From positions 62,001-126,000 of the forward strand of contig UCIT01000007.1 of assembly GCA_900472625.1 (NCBI GenBank): 64,000 nucleotides of DNA, in the 5' to 3' direction. Source of the DNA: Hyphomicrobiales bacterium. Its GTDB lineage: Bacteria > Pseudomonadota > Alphaproteobacteria > Rhizobiales > Rhizobiaceae. Both the position numbers and the translations under genes were made by a program. The notes beneath the pieces were generated by a model that saw only the letters and a list, made by a program, of their open reading frames with translations, made no database searches and was not told the origin of the DNA. Positions 55,603 through 63,275 of the stretch are shown piece by piece (position 1 is the first letter of the stretch; each line of letters opens with the position of its first letter).

Positions 55603-56240
55603 TCCAGAACTTTCTTCAGGCCAGCCGCCCAGGCCGACATGCGCGTTACGAGCACGGATTCGCCAAACTCGACAGTCAGATCAATGTCAGCGGTTTCCTG
55701 GTGACGCAGAAGGCTCGCCTTTTCACCCAGTTCGCGTTTTACAATCTCGAAAAGCGACGTCGGTCCCTTGACCGTAATCGTACCGGCTTCGCCTTCGAGA
55801 AAGGCCTCGCGCAGCGCGGCGGCCAAATCCACGGCAGCCTTTTGCGACAGCGTTTCCGTCAGCACCGGCGCAAGCACCTCGGCCACCGTTGCACTCACAA
55901 GTTCGGCGACTTCGTTGGAAATCGCCGTGAGCCGGGCGGCAACCAGAGTTGCTATCTCGGCTTCGTATCGGCTCTTCAGTTCCTCGATCTCGCGCTGATG
56001 GACAACCGCGACCGTCTGCGCTTCGACCTCGTATTTTTCCGTCAACTCCACCGTTGCCTTGGCTCGTGCCTCGGCGCCAGCGTCGCGGCGGGCCGCCTCG
56101 ACATCGACCACTGGCTCGGGCGCAACATCGGCGAAGCCCCCGAAGTCCTCCGAGAAATCGATTTCCTCTGAGGCGACCGGAGGCGCCATGACGACGGGCT
56201 CACCGAAGTCCTTCAGATAGCGAGACAGAAGTGCACTCAC
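55599..56240 (-). CDS. Conserved flagellar-cluster protein, possibly FliH-like
   Basis: A 213-residue soluble protein with an acidic N-terminus, a central helical, alanine/glutamate-rich region (AGAEARAKATVELTEKYEVEAQ) and a C-terminal domain. The length and layout recall FliH, the stator of the export ATPase. The C-terminal part (GPTSLFEIVKRELGEKASLLRHQ, then ADIDLTVEFGESVL) also recalls FliH-type ends. It is coupled to motB by a 4-base overlap. The FliH assignment is a suggestion from layout. Confidence 0.6.
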   Translation of the reverse strand: MSALLSRYLKDFGEPVVMAPPVASEEIDFSEDFGGFADVAPEPVVDVEAARRDAGAEARAKATVELTEKYEVEAQTVAVVHQREIEELKSRYEAEIATLVAARLTAISNEVAELVSATVAEVLAPVLTETLSQKAAVDLAAALREAFLEGEAGTITVKGPTSLFEIVKRELGEKASLLRHQETADIDLTVEFGESVLVTRMSAWAAGLKKVLE

Positions 56241-56393
56241 TCAAACCACCTCGTATCTGCAGAAGCCCGCGACATGCCATGCCCCATATTGCACCGAACA
56301 ATTCTTCCGACGCGATCGGAGACCGCGCCCTTGTGCCTTGACCGTAGGAGGCCAAACTTGTGCGAAGATGAAGGGCGTCGGCAAAACGGCGCG

Positions 56394-56410
56394 CGAACGA
56401 CGACCGTTCG
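56394..56410 (-). terminator. Short hairpin after the fourth flagellin gene
   Basis: A 6-bp stem (CGAACG with CGTTCG) lies directly after the stop codon, followed on the minus strand by a broken T-run (CGTTTTGC). The stem is short, and read-through into the FliH-like gene and motB is possible. Confidence 0.35.
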
Positions 56411-56411
56411 A

Positions 56412-57377
56412 TCACTGCAGCAGAATCAGCACCTTGCTGGCGGCCGTGTTGAGAATGGAGATCGCCTGCACGCCCATCTTCTGCTGCGTGGCCAGAGCGG
56501 TCTGACGCACCGAGGCTTCATCCATGTCGGTGTCGACAAGTGCGCCGACGTTCTTGTCAATCAGATCAGACATGTTGGCGGTGTAGGCGACGCGGTCGTC
56601 GATGCGCGCACTCATGGTGCCAAGGCCGGCGGCCGTCGTCGTCAGCTGCGACAGAAGCGAGTCGACGACGGACAGCATGTCGGCCACCTCCTCGGACGTG
56701 GTGTTGCTGTCGAGCTTGATCTCGCTACCAGCCGCACCTGTCGTCGAACCGGTGTCCAGCAGATAATAGTTGCGCGCGGCCGTCGAGCCGGTGGAGTTCA
56801 ACGTGCTGGCGTCGACGGCCTTGGTCAGCAAGCCACGGCTGGCGTCGTTCATATCGATCATAACAGTCTGCGATGCCGGGAAGGTGATAGTCTGCGCCTG
56901 ATATTCGCCGCTCGCGCCACGCGTAAAGCCGCCGATCACCGAGCGGGACGTCGGAAGTGTCGTGTCGTAGTTAAGCAACCAGTTCTCGCCGGCAATGCTG
57001 GTCGACTGGACTGACGTTTGCATCTGCTGCTTCAGCTGGCTCAGCGTCGTGTTGAGCTTGTCCTTGTCGACACCCTCTTCCGTCGCGCTGACGAGCGTCG
57101 CGCGGACCTGGCCGAGCTGATCGATCAGGCTGTCCATGGCGGTATAGGCGGTATCGACCTTCGACGCACCGACGCCGAGCGCGTCGTGAATGTTCTGAAG
57201 CGAGCTGCTGTCGGATCTCAGAACGCTTGCGAAGGACCAGTAGGTCGCATCATCTGCCGCCGTTTCGACACGATAGCCTGACGACACCTGCTGCTGTGTC
57301 GTCTCGACGTCCTTGTTGATGATACGCAATGCTGCAAGCGCATTGACCTGTCCAGAACTGGTGATTTTGTAGGTCAT
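56412..57377 (-). CDS. Flagellin, fourth and most divergent copy
   Basis: A 321-residue flagellin. The conserved N-terminal D0/D1 region contains LAALRIINKDVETTQQQVSSGYRV and the C-terminal end QQKMGVQAISILNTAASKVLILLQ. It is clearly less similar to the other three copies and probably a minor filament subunit. It carries the shared leader hairpin upstream. In S. meliloti this position is occupied by a flagellin named flaC; I leave the symbol open because rhizobial flagellin naming varies. Confidence 0.93.
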   Translation of the reverse strand: MTYKITSSGQVNALAALRIINKDVETTQQQVSSGYRVETAADDATYWSFASVLRSDSSSLQNIHDALGVGASKVDTAYTAMDSLIDQLGQVRATLVSATEEGVDKDKLNTTLSQLKQQMQTSVQSTSIAGENWLLNYDTTLPTSRSVIGGFTRGASGEYQAQTITFPASQTVMIDMNDASRGLLTKAVDASTLNSTGSTAARNYYLLDTGSTTGAAGSEIKLDSNTTSEEVADMLSVVDSLLSQLTTTAAGLGTMSARIDDRVAYTANMSDLIDKNVGALVDTDMDEASVRQTALATQQKMGVQAISILNTAASKVLILLQ

Positions 57378-57401
57378 TTTCGGGCTCTGAGGTAGAGGAA
57401 A

Positions 57402-57445
57402 GGATAGACCGGACCGCCGGCAGCGACTGATGTGGCCTCATGCCC
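57402..57445 (-). promoter_or_regulatory. Flagellin leader element, fourth copy
   Basis: GGCATGAGGC, then a CCGG-N4-CCGG hairpin (57409-57420), then TATCC. It is the weakest version of the leader shared by the four flagellin genes. The hairpin lies about 31 bases before the ATG. Confidence 0.5.
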
Positions 57446-57587
57446 CCGGCTGGTTCCCCCCGCCGGCTTGTCGCTAAAACAAATCAATTCTTAAGCGAAG
57501 GTAGCCAAGCCATACATCTTGCGCAAGTGGCGCCAACACGGCTCCGCAAGCCTCGCGCAACCTTGATTCTCTTATCAAAAACAAAGA

Positions 57588-57615
57588 GAAAGCCGCATAT
57601 AGACATGCGGCTTTC
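57588..57615 (-). terminator. Terminator after the third flagellin gene
   Basis: A perfect 11-bp stem (GAAAGCCGCAT with its complement) and a 6-base loop, followed on the minus strand by TCTTTGTTTTTG. It lies about 50 bases after the stop codon and separates this flagellin gene from the next. Confidence 0.85.
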
Positions 57616-57663
57616 CAGGCGCTTCAGCTCATATTCAATGCCAGGAGATCGCTCTTGGCGCGC

Positions 57664-58572
57664 TTAGTTCTGGAACAGCGTCAGGACGTTCTGAGCGCTC
57701 GAATTCGCAATCGACAGCGACTGGATCGCCAGCTGCTGCTGGGTCTGCAGCGCCGTCAGCTTGCTCGACTCTTCTTCCATGTTGGCGTCAACCAGACGGC
57801 CGACGCCCGAGTCGATCGAATCACTGAGATCGGAAACGAAGCTGTCCTGCAGGTCGATGCGGGTGGAGATCGATCCCAGCTGCGAAGCCGCCTTGGTCAG
57901 CGCACTCAGGCCGGCCTCGACACCGGTCAATGTGGCATTCAGATCTTCGACGCTGAACTCCGAGATGTCCATGCTGTAGATCGAGCCGTATGTGCCGTTC
58001 GGCGTGCCGATGATGCCGGTCTCGGTATCGATCGCGCCCGATCCGTCCATGCCGAAAAGCACGTTGCCGGTGGAGCTGTCGTCGAGTTCGTAGTCGGTCG
58101 TCTGCACCGAGACTTCGCCATTTGCGCCGCGCACGAACGAGGACACGACGCTTTTCGTGCCGTTGCCGGCGACCCAGTTTTCGCCGGAAAAGGACGCGGA
58201 CTGAGCGACGCTCAGGAGCTGCTTCTGCAACTGGCTGATTTCGTTCTGGATCTTGGTCTTGTCGACACCATTCTCGGTGGCTGCAACGATCTTTGCCTTG
58301 ATCTCGCTAACGATGTCGATCGCGTTGTCCATTGCGGAATAGGCGGTATCGACCTTTGCGGCGCCCAGACCCAACGCGTCGGAGACGGCAGAAAGTGCCT
58401 GGTTGTCGGAACGCATGGTGGTGGCGATCGACCAGTAGGCGGCATTGTCCTTGGCTTCGGCAACCCTGTAGCCAGAGGAGACGTTGGCCTGTGTCGTCTC
58501 CAGGCTGTTGTTGATGCTGCGGAGAGTCTGGAGTGCGGACATCGCCGCGACGTTGGTCAATATGCTTGTCAT
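57664..58572 (-). CDS. Flagellin, third copy
   Basis: A 302-residue flagellin with conserved ends (SALQTLRSINNSLETTQANVSSG at the start, QTQQQLAIQSLSIANSSAQNVL at the end) and a distinct central region. It has its own leader and terminator, so it is probably a single-gene transcript. It corresponds in position to flaD of S. meliloti or flaC of Rhizobium; the symbol is left open. Confidence 0.95.
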   Translation of the reverse strand: MTSILTNVAAMSALQTLRSINNSLETTQANVSSGYRVAEAKDNAAYWSIATTMRSDNQALSAVSDALGLGAAKVDTAYSAMDNAIDIVSEIKAKIVAATENGVDKTKIQNEISQLQKQLLSVAQSASFSGENWVAGNGTKSVVSSFVRGANGEVSVQTTDYELDDSSTGNVLFGMDGSGAIDTETGIIGTPNGTYGSIYSMDISEFSVEDLNATLTGVEAGLSALTKAASQLGSISTRIDLQDSFVSDLSDSIDSGVGRLVDANMEEESSKLTALQTQQQLAIQSLSIANSSAQNVLTLFQN

Positions 58573-58605
58573 GAAAAGAGCGCCCCTTGTGGCAAACTTC
58601 GAAAA

Positions 58606-58651
58606 GGGACATCCCGGTCTACCGCCGGGAACGGTTCATCAGCCTCATGCC
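58606..58651 (-). promoter_or_regulatory. Flagellin leader element, third copy
   Basis: GGCATGAGGC, spacer, then a perfect 6-bp hairpin (TCCCGG at 58612-58617 with CCGGGA at 58625-58630), then GTCCC. It lies about 39 bases before the ATG. The same order occurs at the other flagellin genes. Confidence 0.6.
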
Positions 58652-58741
58652 TGCTAACCGCTTCTTAAGCTTGGTTAACATACCGTTTAATGATCGCCAG
58701 AAAACATGAGTTTGGTTAACGAATCGTTAACAGCCACAAAA

Positions 58742-58767
58742 AAGCCGCGCTCCCGAGAGCGCGGCTT
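58742..58767 (-). terminator. Terminator after flaB
   Basis: A perfect 11-bp stem (AAGCCGCGCTC with GAGCGCGGCTT) and a 4-base loop, followed on the minus strand by a run of six T. It is one of the clearest rho-independent terminators in the window. Confidence 0.9.
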
Positions 58768-58831
58768 CCAAATAACCACCGCCGGTACCGGCGGGCTATT
58801 CCTTTGATGACGCCTGGTGGCGCCGCTATTC

Positions 58832-59716
58832 TTAACGGAACAGCGTGAGGATGTTCTGCGAAGAGGAGTTCGCGATCGACAGCGACTGGACAGCAAGCTG
58901 CTGCTGGGTCTGAAGCGCCGAAAGCTTGCTGGATTCTTCTTCCATGTCGGCATCGACGAGGCGGCCGACGCCGGCGTCGATCGAGTCGCTGAGCTTCGAA
59001 ACGAAGTCCGTCTGGAGTTCGATACCCGTCTGCAGCGAGCCGAGCTTGGAGCCGAGTGCGGTCATTGCCGACAGTGCCGTTTCCGTATCGGTGATGAGCT
59101 GATCGACGTCACCCTTGGTGCTTGTCGAGCTGATCGCCATTTCGGTGATGGAAGCACCGGAAACAGCACCAGCGGCGTCAAGGATACCACCTGCAGCGCC
59201 GTCGTACAGCAGGTCTGCTGCTTCTGCATTGTAGCCGGAGGTGCTGACGCTGACGCCACCCGCTGTGCGGACGAACGACGACACGACAGACATGGTGTCG
59301 CCGATCGAGGCCGATACCCAGTTTTCGCCGTTGAACGAAGCCGAGGAGGAAATGCTTGTCAGCTGCTTCTGAAGCTGGGTGATTTCGTCCTGAATCTTTT
59401 CCTTGTCGACGCCGTCTTCGGTTGCGGCGACGAGCTTTGCCTTGATCTCGGTGACAACGTCGATCGAGCTTTCGACAGCGGTATAAGCCGTGTCAACCTT
59501 GGCTGCGCCCATGCCCAGAGCGTCGGAGACGGCCGAGAGAGCGCTGTTGTCCGACTTCATGGTCGTGGCGATTGCCCAGTACGCGGCGTTGTCCGATGCC
59601 TGTTCGACGCGGAGGCCCGACGACACGGCGTTCTGCGTGTCCGAAAGGCTGTTGTTTACGCTGCGGAGCGTCTGGAGCGCAGCCATTGCGGAGTTGTTCG
59701 TAAGAATGCTGGTCAT
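58832..59716 (-). CDS. flaB: Flagellin, second copy
   Basis: A 294-residue flagellin almost identical to the flaA product; by eye about 25 residues differ, most of them around residues 165-185, the surface-exposed part. Conserved ends are AALQTLRSVNNSLSDTQ and QQQLAVQSLSIANSSSQNIL. It has its own leader element and terminator. It is probably the result of a recent tandem duplication or of gene conversion. Confidence 0.95.
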   Translation of the reverse strand: MTSILTNNSAMAALQTLRSVNNSLSDTQNAVSSGLRVEQASDNAAYWAIATTMKSDNSALSAVSDALGMGAAKVDTAYTAVESSIDVVTEIKAKLVAATEDGVDKEKIQDEITQLQKQLTSISSSASFNGENWVSASIGDTMSVVSSFVRTAGGVSVSTSGYNAEAADLLYDGAAGGILDAAGAVSGASITEMAISSTSTKGDVDQLITDTETALSAMTALGSKLGSLQTGIELQTDFVSKLSDSIDAGVGRLVDADMEEESSKLSALQTQQQLAVQSLSIANSSSQNILTLFR

Positions 59717-59751
59717 ATAAATGGCCCCTTTTCGGCGAGTTTTGTACGAAG

Positions 59752-59795
59752 GGACATTCCGGATTATTACCGGAAACGGCGGTCAGCTTCATGCC
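59752..59795 (-). promoter_or_regulatory. Flagellin leader element, flaB
   Basis: GGCATGAAGC, spacer, a perfect 6-bp hairpin (TTCCGG at 59757-59762 with CCGGAA at 59770-59775, loop rich in T and A), then TGTCCC. It lies about 40 bases before the ATG. The loop side reads CCGGTAATAA on the coding strand, so a promoter -10 role is an alternative to an RNA hairpin. Confidence 0.6.
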
Positions 59796-59942
59796 TGTTA
59801 ACCGCGCCTTGCGCCGATCAACTCACCGTTTCGATGAGCCCATATGATCCCAACATGGTTAAGAAAGACTGAACTGGTGAATAAAGAATTTAAGAAATAC
59901 CCGTGACTTAGCCATCAGAGACCCAACTTCCGCCAAAACGAA

Positions 59943-59969
59943 TTGCGGCCGGGGAATACCCGGCCGCAA
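59943..59969 (-). terminator. Terminator after flaA
   Basis: A perfect 11-bp stem (TTGCGGCCGGG with CCCGGCCGCAA) and a 5-base loop. On the minus strand it is followed by TTCGTTTT. It lies about 33 bases after the flaA stop. Confidence 0.8.
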
Positions 59970-60001
59970 AGACTTCAGATTTTGTAGGCGATCGCCCGCT
60001 A

Positions 60002-60886
60002 CTAGCGGAAGAGCGACAGGATGTTCGACGAAGAGGAGTTCGCGATCGACAGCGACTGGATCGCCAGCTGCTGCTGGGTCTGGAGTGCCGATAGCTTGCT
60101 GGATTCTTCTTCCATGTCGGCATCGACGAGGCGGCCGACGCCAGCGTCGATCGAGTCGCTGAGCTTCGAAACGAAGTCCGTCTGGAGTTCGATACCCGTC
60201 TGCAGCGAGCCGAGCTTGGAGCCGAGTGCGGTCATTGCCGACAGTGCCGTTTCCGTGTCCGTGATGAGCTGGTCGATATCACCCTTGGTGCTTGTCGAGC
60301 TGATCGACATTTCGGTGATCGACTCGCCGGAGACAGCGCCCACGCCGTCAAGGATGCCGGTGCCGGCGTCGGTGTAGAGCAGATCGGTTGCGTCTGCATT
60401 GTAGCCGGAGGTGCTGACGCTGACGCCACCCGCTGTGCGGATGAACGACGACACGACAGACATGGTGTCGCCGACAGAGGCCGATACCCAGTTTTCGCCG
60501 TTGAACGAAGCAGAGGAGGAAATGCTTGTCAGCTGCTTCTGCAGCTGCGTGATTTCGTCCTGGATCTTGTCCTTGTCAACGCCGTCTTCCGTTGCGGCGA
60601 CGAGCTTTGCCTTGATCTCGGTGACAACGTCGATCGAGCTTTCGACAGCGGTATAAGCCGTGTCAACCTTGGCTGAACCCATGCCGAGAGCGTCGGAGAC
60701 GGCCGAGAGAGCGCTGTTGTCCGACTTCATGGTCGTGGCGATTGCCCAGTAAGCAGCGTTGTCAGATGCCTGGCCAACCTTCAGACCAGACGAAACGGCG
60801 TCCTGGGTCTTGGAGAGGTTGTTGTTCACGCTACGCAGCGTCTGGAGCGCCGCCATTGCGGAACTGTTGGTGTTAATGCTTGTCAT
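60002..60886 (-). CDS. flaA: Flagellin, first copy, probable major subunit
   Basis: A 294-residue flagellin, the first of four in tandem. Conserved ends are AALQTLRSVNNNLSKTQ and QQQLAIQSLSIANSSSSNIL. The central region is short and rich in serine, threonine and glycine, giving possible sites for O-glycosylation by the product of the divergent gene at 61252. FlaA is the principal filament subunit in studied rhizobia; that it is so here is an inference from order and similarity. Confidence 0.95.
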   Translation of the reverse strand: MTSINTNSSAMAALQTLRSVNNNLSKTQDAVSSGLKVGQASDNAAYWAIATTMKSDNSALSAVSDALGMGSAKVDTAYTAVESSIDVVTEIKAKLVAATEDGVDKDKIQDEITQLQKQLTSISSSASFNGENWVSASVGDTMSVVSSFIRTAGGVSVSTSGYNADATDLLYTDAGTGILDGVGAVSGESITEMSISSTSTKGDIDQLITDTETALSAMTALGSKLGSLQTGIELQTDFVSKLSDSIDAGVGRLVDADMEEESSKLSALQTQQQLAIQSLSIANSSSSNILSLFR

Positions 60887-61251
60887 ATTACGTCCCCGAA
60901 ATTCGATACCATGGAGGACATTACCGGACTTACTACCGGCAATGACGGTTCGGCTTCATGCCACTTGGTCATTCTGCATTGAGACCAAACCCGTCATGTC
61001 GAGAATGAATTTCGCAGCAAAACCTTGAGGACTGATTAATGAGCAATTTTAGTTTTTCGAACAAATACAGATGGTTAACCGAATATTAATGTCTCGATCC
61101 CTGATTGCTACGTCCTGCCCGTTTAACCCTTACTTCCTGCCTCGGGCAAGCTTCGCCTGCCATGATCATGTCCTATGACATCAGTCGGTCCTTCGCGAGC
61201 AGAAGGGTCGAGCGTGTTGTTCGCATCTAAAAAACTGAACGAGGGTTGTCC
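60887..61251. promoter_or_regulatory. Divergent region between flaA and the glycosyltransferase gene, with flaA leader element
   Basis: A 365-base gene-free region. Next to flaA it holds the leader element at 60916-60962: GGCATGAAGC, spacer, then an imperfect hairpin with CCGG arms (60920-60943), then TGTCC, about 34 bases before the ATG. The rest is AT-rich (around 61020-61090) and should contain both promoters. No further repeat or small gene was seen. Confidence 0.6.
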
Positions 61252-63171
61252 GTGAATCGCATGGTTTCGTTTTCCGCAGCATCAAAAGATTTTCAAAGCG
61301 GGAACTATGTCAGGTCCCTAGAGACGCTGAACACGCTTCTCGAGACGCAGCAGGACGCCAAGACCTATGCGCTCTTGGGCAGGACCCTCGCGCAGCTGGG
61401 CATGAAGGCCGATGCTGCGATGGCTTATTCGCTGGCCGGCGACAAGGCCGGTGAAAGCGGTGCCGAATTTTCCCGCAAGGCTGCCATCCTTCACTTCGAA
61501 GTGGGCAACGAGGACAATGCACTCAGGCTCGGCCTGCGGCACATGATGAACCAAAGCCTGGACGCGGAAATTGCCTACGTCCTCGGATCAATCTACCTCA
61601 AGCGCAACCAGCACGACCTGCTGACGCCTTTTATCAAGGTGCTGGCCGAAAGCAGCAACATGGATCACACCATGCTTGCCGTGCGAATGCTGCGAAACAA
61701 TCCGTCGGACCAGTCTCAGGCATTCCTGACGCGCAGTCTTTTCAAACGATTTCCGAAGCTTATTCAGTTTCGTCTGCTCTACCTGGTGTTTAGTCGCGAC
61801 GTTTGCGACCTCAACGCCGTCACCCTTCACAAGCCCGTCGTCGATGGGCTCCTGGAGAAGGGAGAGACCGCGTTCCTGAAGTACGAGACGGAATTCTATA
61901 ATCTGCAGTGGAACGGCGACGAGGCGCTCAATCGCCGCGCCGGAAGCCTGAATACGCTCACACAGGAGCAAGTCGACAAACGCCGCGCGGTACCGCATCA
62001 ATGGTCGGAGAAGATCCGTATCGGATATCTGTCGAGCGACTTCTTCGAGCATCATGCGACGATGAAGCTGATCGGACGGGTGCTGGAGCTTCATGACAGC
62101 AGCCGTTTCGACGTGACGCTGTATTGTCATACCAATCCGAAGAACCTCGCCACAAACACGTTCGACCGCAGCCGCTGGGGTCGGATCGTCGAGTTGGAAG
62201 GGGTTTCAGACGCCGAGGCTGCCGCCAAGATGCGGCAGGACGGCATCGACATCCTCGTGGACCTCAAGGGCCCGACGTTCGAGACGCGCTACCAGATCCT
62301 CAATCACGGCGGTGCGCCTGTCCAGATGTCCTGGATCGGATACCCCGGCAGCACCCGCAATACCGATCTGGACTACGTTATCGGAGACCGGTTCGTTCTG
62401 CCCGATACGTCAAAGCCGAACTATCATGAGAAGTTCGTTCATCTGCCGGATACCTACCAGCCGAACGATCCGGTGGGTCGGCCGAAGCCGGAACCGGTTA
62501 CCCGCGCGCAGTACGGCCTGCCGGACGACAAGTTCGTCTTCGCGTCGTTCAACGCCGGGCGCAAGATCACGCCCGAGGCTGTCGACGTCTGGTGCAATAT
62601 CCTGCGCCGGGCTCCTGACAGCGTTCTGTGGATGCTCGCCGCATCGAAGGCGAGCGAGGCGAACCTTCGGGAATATTTCAAGAAGCAAGGCATCCCCACG
62701 AAGCGCGTGGTCTTCTGCTCACACGCCGATTATCAGCGGCACATCGACCGCCAGCAGGCCGCCGATCTGGCGCTGGATACCTGGCCCTATAACGGTCACA
62801 CCACGACCTCCGAGCAGCTCTGGGGCGGCTTGCCCGTACTGACGCTCAAGGGTACTAACTTCGCCTCGCGCGTCAGCGAGAGCCTGCTCAACGCGCTCGG
62901 GCTGCCGGAACTGGTTGCCGCGGACGTGCAGGCCTATGAAGACATGGCCGTCGCCCTCTATAACGACCGGGACCGCGTCACCGCCTTCAAGCAGACGATC
63001 GCAGACAACAGGCTGATCAAGCCGCTGTTCGACGCCGAACGGTTCTGCCGACACCTTGAGACGGCCTATGAGCTGGCCGTCGAGCGCGCCAAGCAGGGTC
63101 TGGCGCCCGATCACTTCGCGGTGCCGGCGCTTCCCGAGCGGACCGCGCCGTTCGCGACAGCAGCCTTCTGA
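61252..63171 (+). CDS. TPR protein with SPINDLY/O-GlcNAc-transferase-type glycosyltransferase domain, candidate flagellin glycosyltransferase
   Basis: A 639-residue protein. The N-terminal half (to about residue 230) is helical and TPR-like (AASKDFQSGNYVRSLETLNTLL start). The C-terminal half is a GT41 catalytic domain. Visible motifs are IRIGYLSSDFFEHHATMKLI near 260, DILVDLKGPTFETR, GAPVQMSWIGYPGSTRNTDLDY near 360, FNAGRKITPEAVDVW and ALDTWPYNGHTTTSEQLWGG near 505. The start is GTG at 61252 with GAGGG upstream; an ATG at 61261 is possible. Placement between flaA and fliP strongly suggests that flagellin is the acceptor, which would be modified in the cytoplasm before export. Confidence 0.88.
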   Translation: MNRMVSFSAASKDFQSGNYVRSLETLNTLLETQQDAKTYALLGRTLAQLGMKADAAMAYSLAGDKAGESGAEFSRKAAILHFEVGNEDNALRLGLRHMMNQSLDAEIAYVLGSIYLKRNQHDLLTPFIKVLAESSNMDHTMLAVRMLRNNPSDQSQAFLTRSLFKRFPKLIQFRLLYLVFSRDVCDLNAVTLHKPVVDGLLEKGETAFLKYETEFYNLQWNGDEALNRRAGSLNTLTQEQVDKRRAVPHQWSEKIRIGYLSSDFFEHHATMKLIGRVLELHDSSRFDVTLYCHTNPKNLATNTFDRSRWGRIVELEGVSDAEAAAKMRQDGIDILVDLKGPTFETRYQILNHGGAPVQMSWIGYPGSTRNTDLDYVIGDRFVLPDTSKPNYHEKFVHLPDTYQPNDPVGRPKPEPVTRAQYGLPDDKFVFASFNAGRKITPEAVDVWCNILRRAPDSVLWMLAASKASEANLREYFKKQGIPTKRVVFCSHADYQRHIDRQQAADLALDTWPYNGHTTTSEQLWGGLPVLTLKGTNFASRVSESLLNALGLPELVAADVQAYEDMAVALYNDRDRVTAFKQTIADNRLIKPLFDAERFCRHLETAYELAVERAKQGLAPDHFAVPALPERTAPFATAAF

Positions 63172-63197
63172 CGGGGCACACGCCGTTCACATGAAGA

Positions 63198-63235
63198 CAA
63201 AGAAGCCGGCGATCACACGATCGCCGGCTTCTTTG
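63198..63235 (+). terminator. Bidirectional terminator between the glycosyltransferase gene and fliP
   Basis: A perfect 17-bp stem (CAAAGAAGCCGGCGATC with its complement) and a 4-base loop, 26 bases after one stop and 40 bases from the other. T-rich on the plus side and A-rich on the other, it can end transcription from both convergent genes. Confidence 0.88.
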
Positions 63236-63275
63236 TTTGATGAGATCGTCCGGTCGTTTCTGGGACGCGAACGTT

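Noticed and set aside
56412..60886. The repeated flagellin genes as a CRISPR-like or tandem repeat array
   Set aside because: The repeats are coding sequence of four paralogous flagellins with separate leaders and terminators; repeat and spacer sizes do not fit an array.
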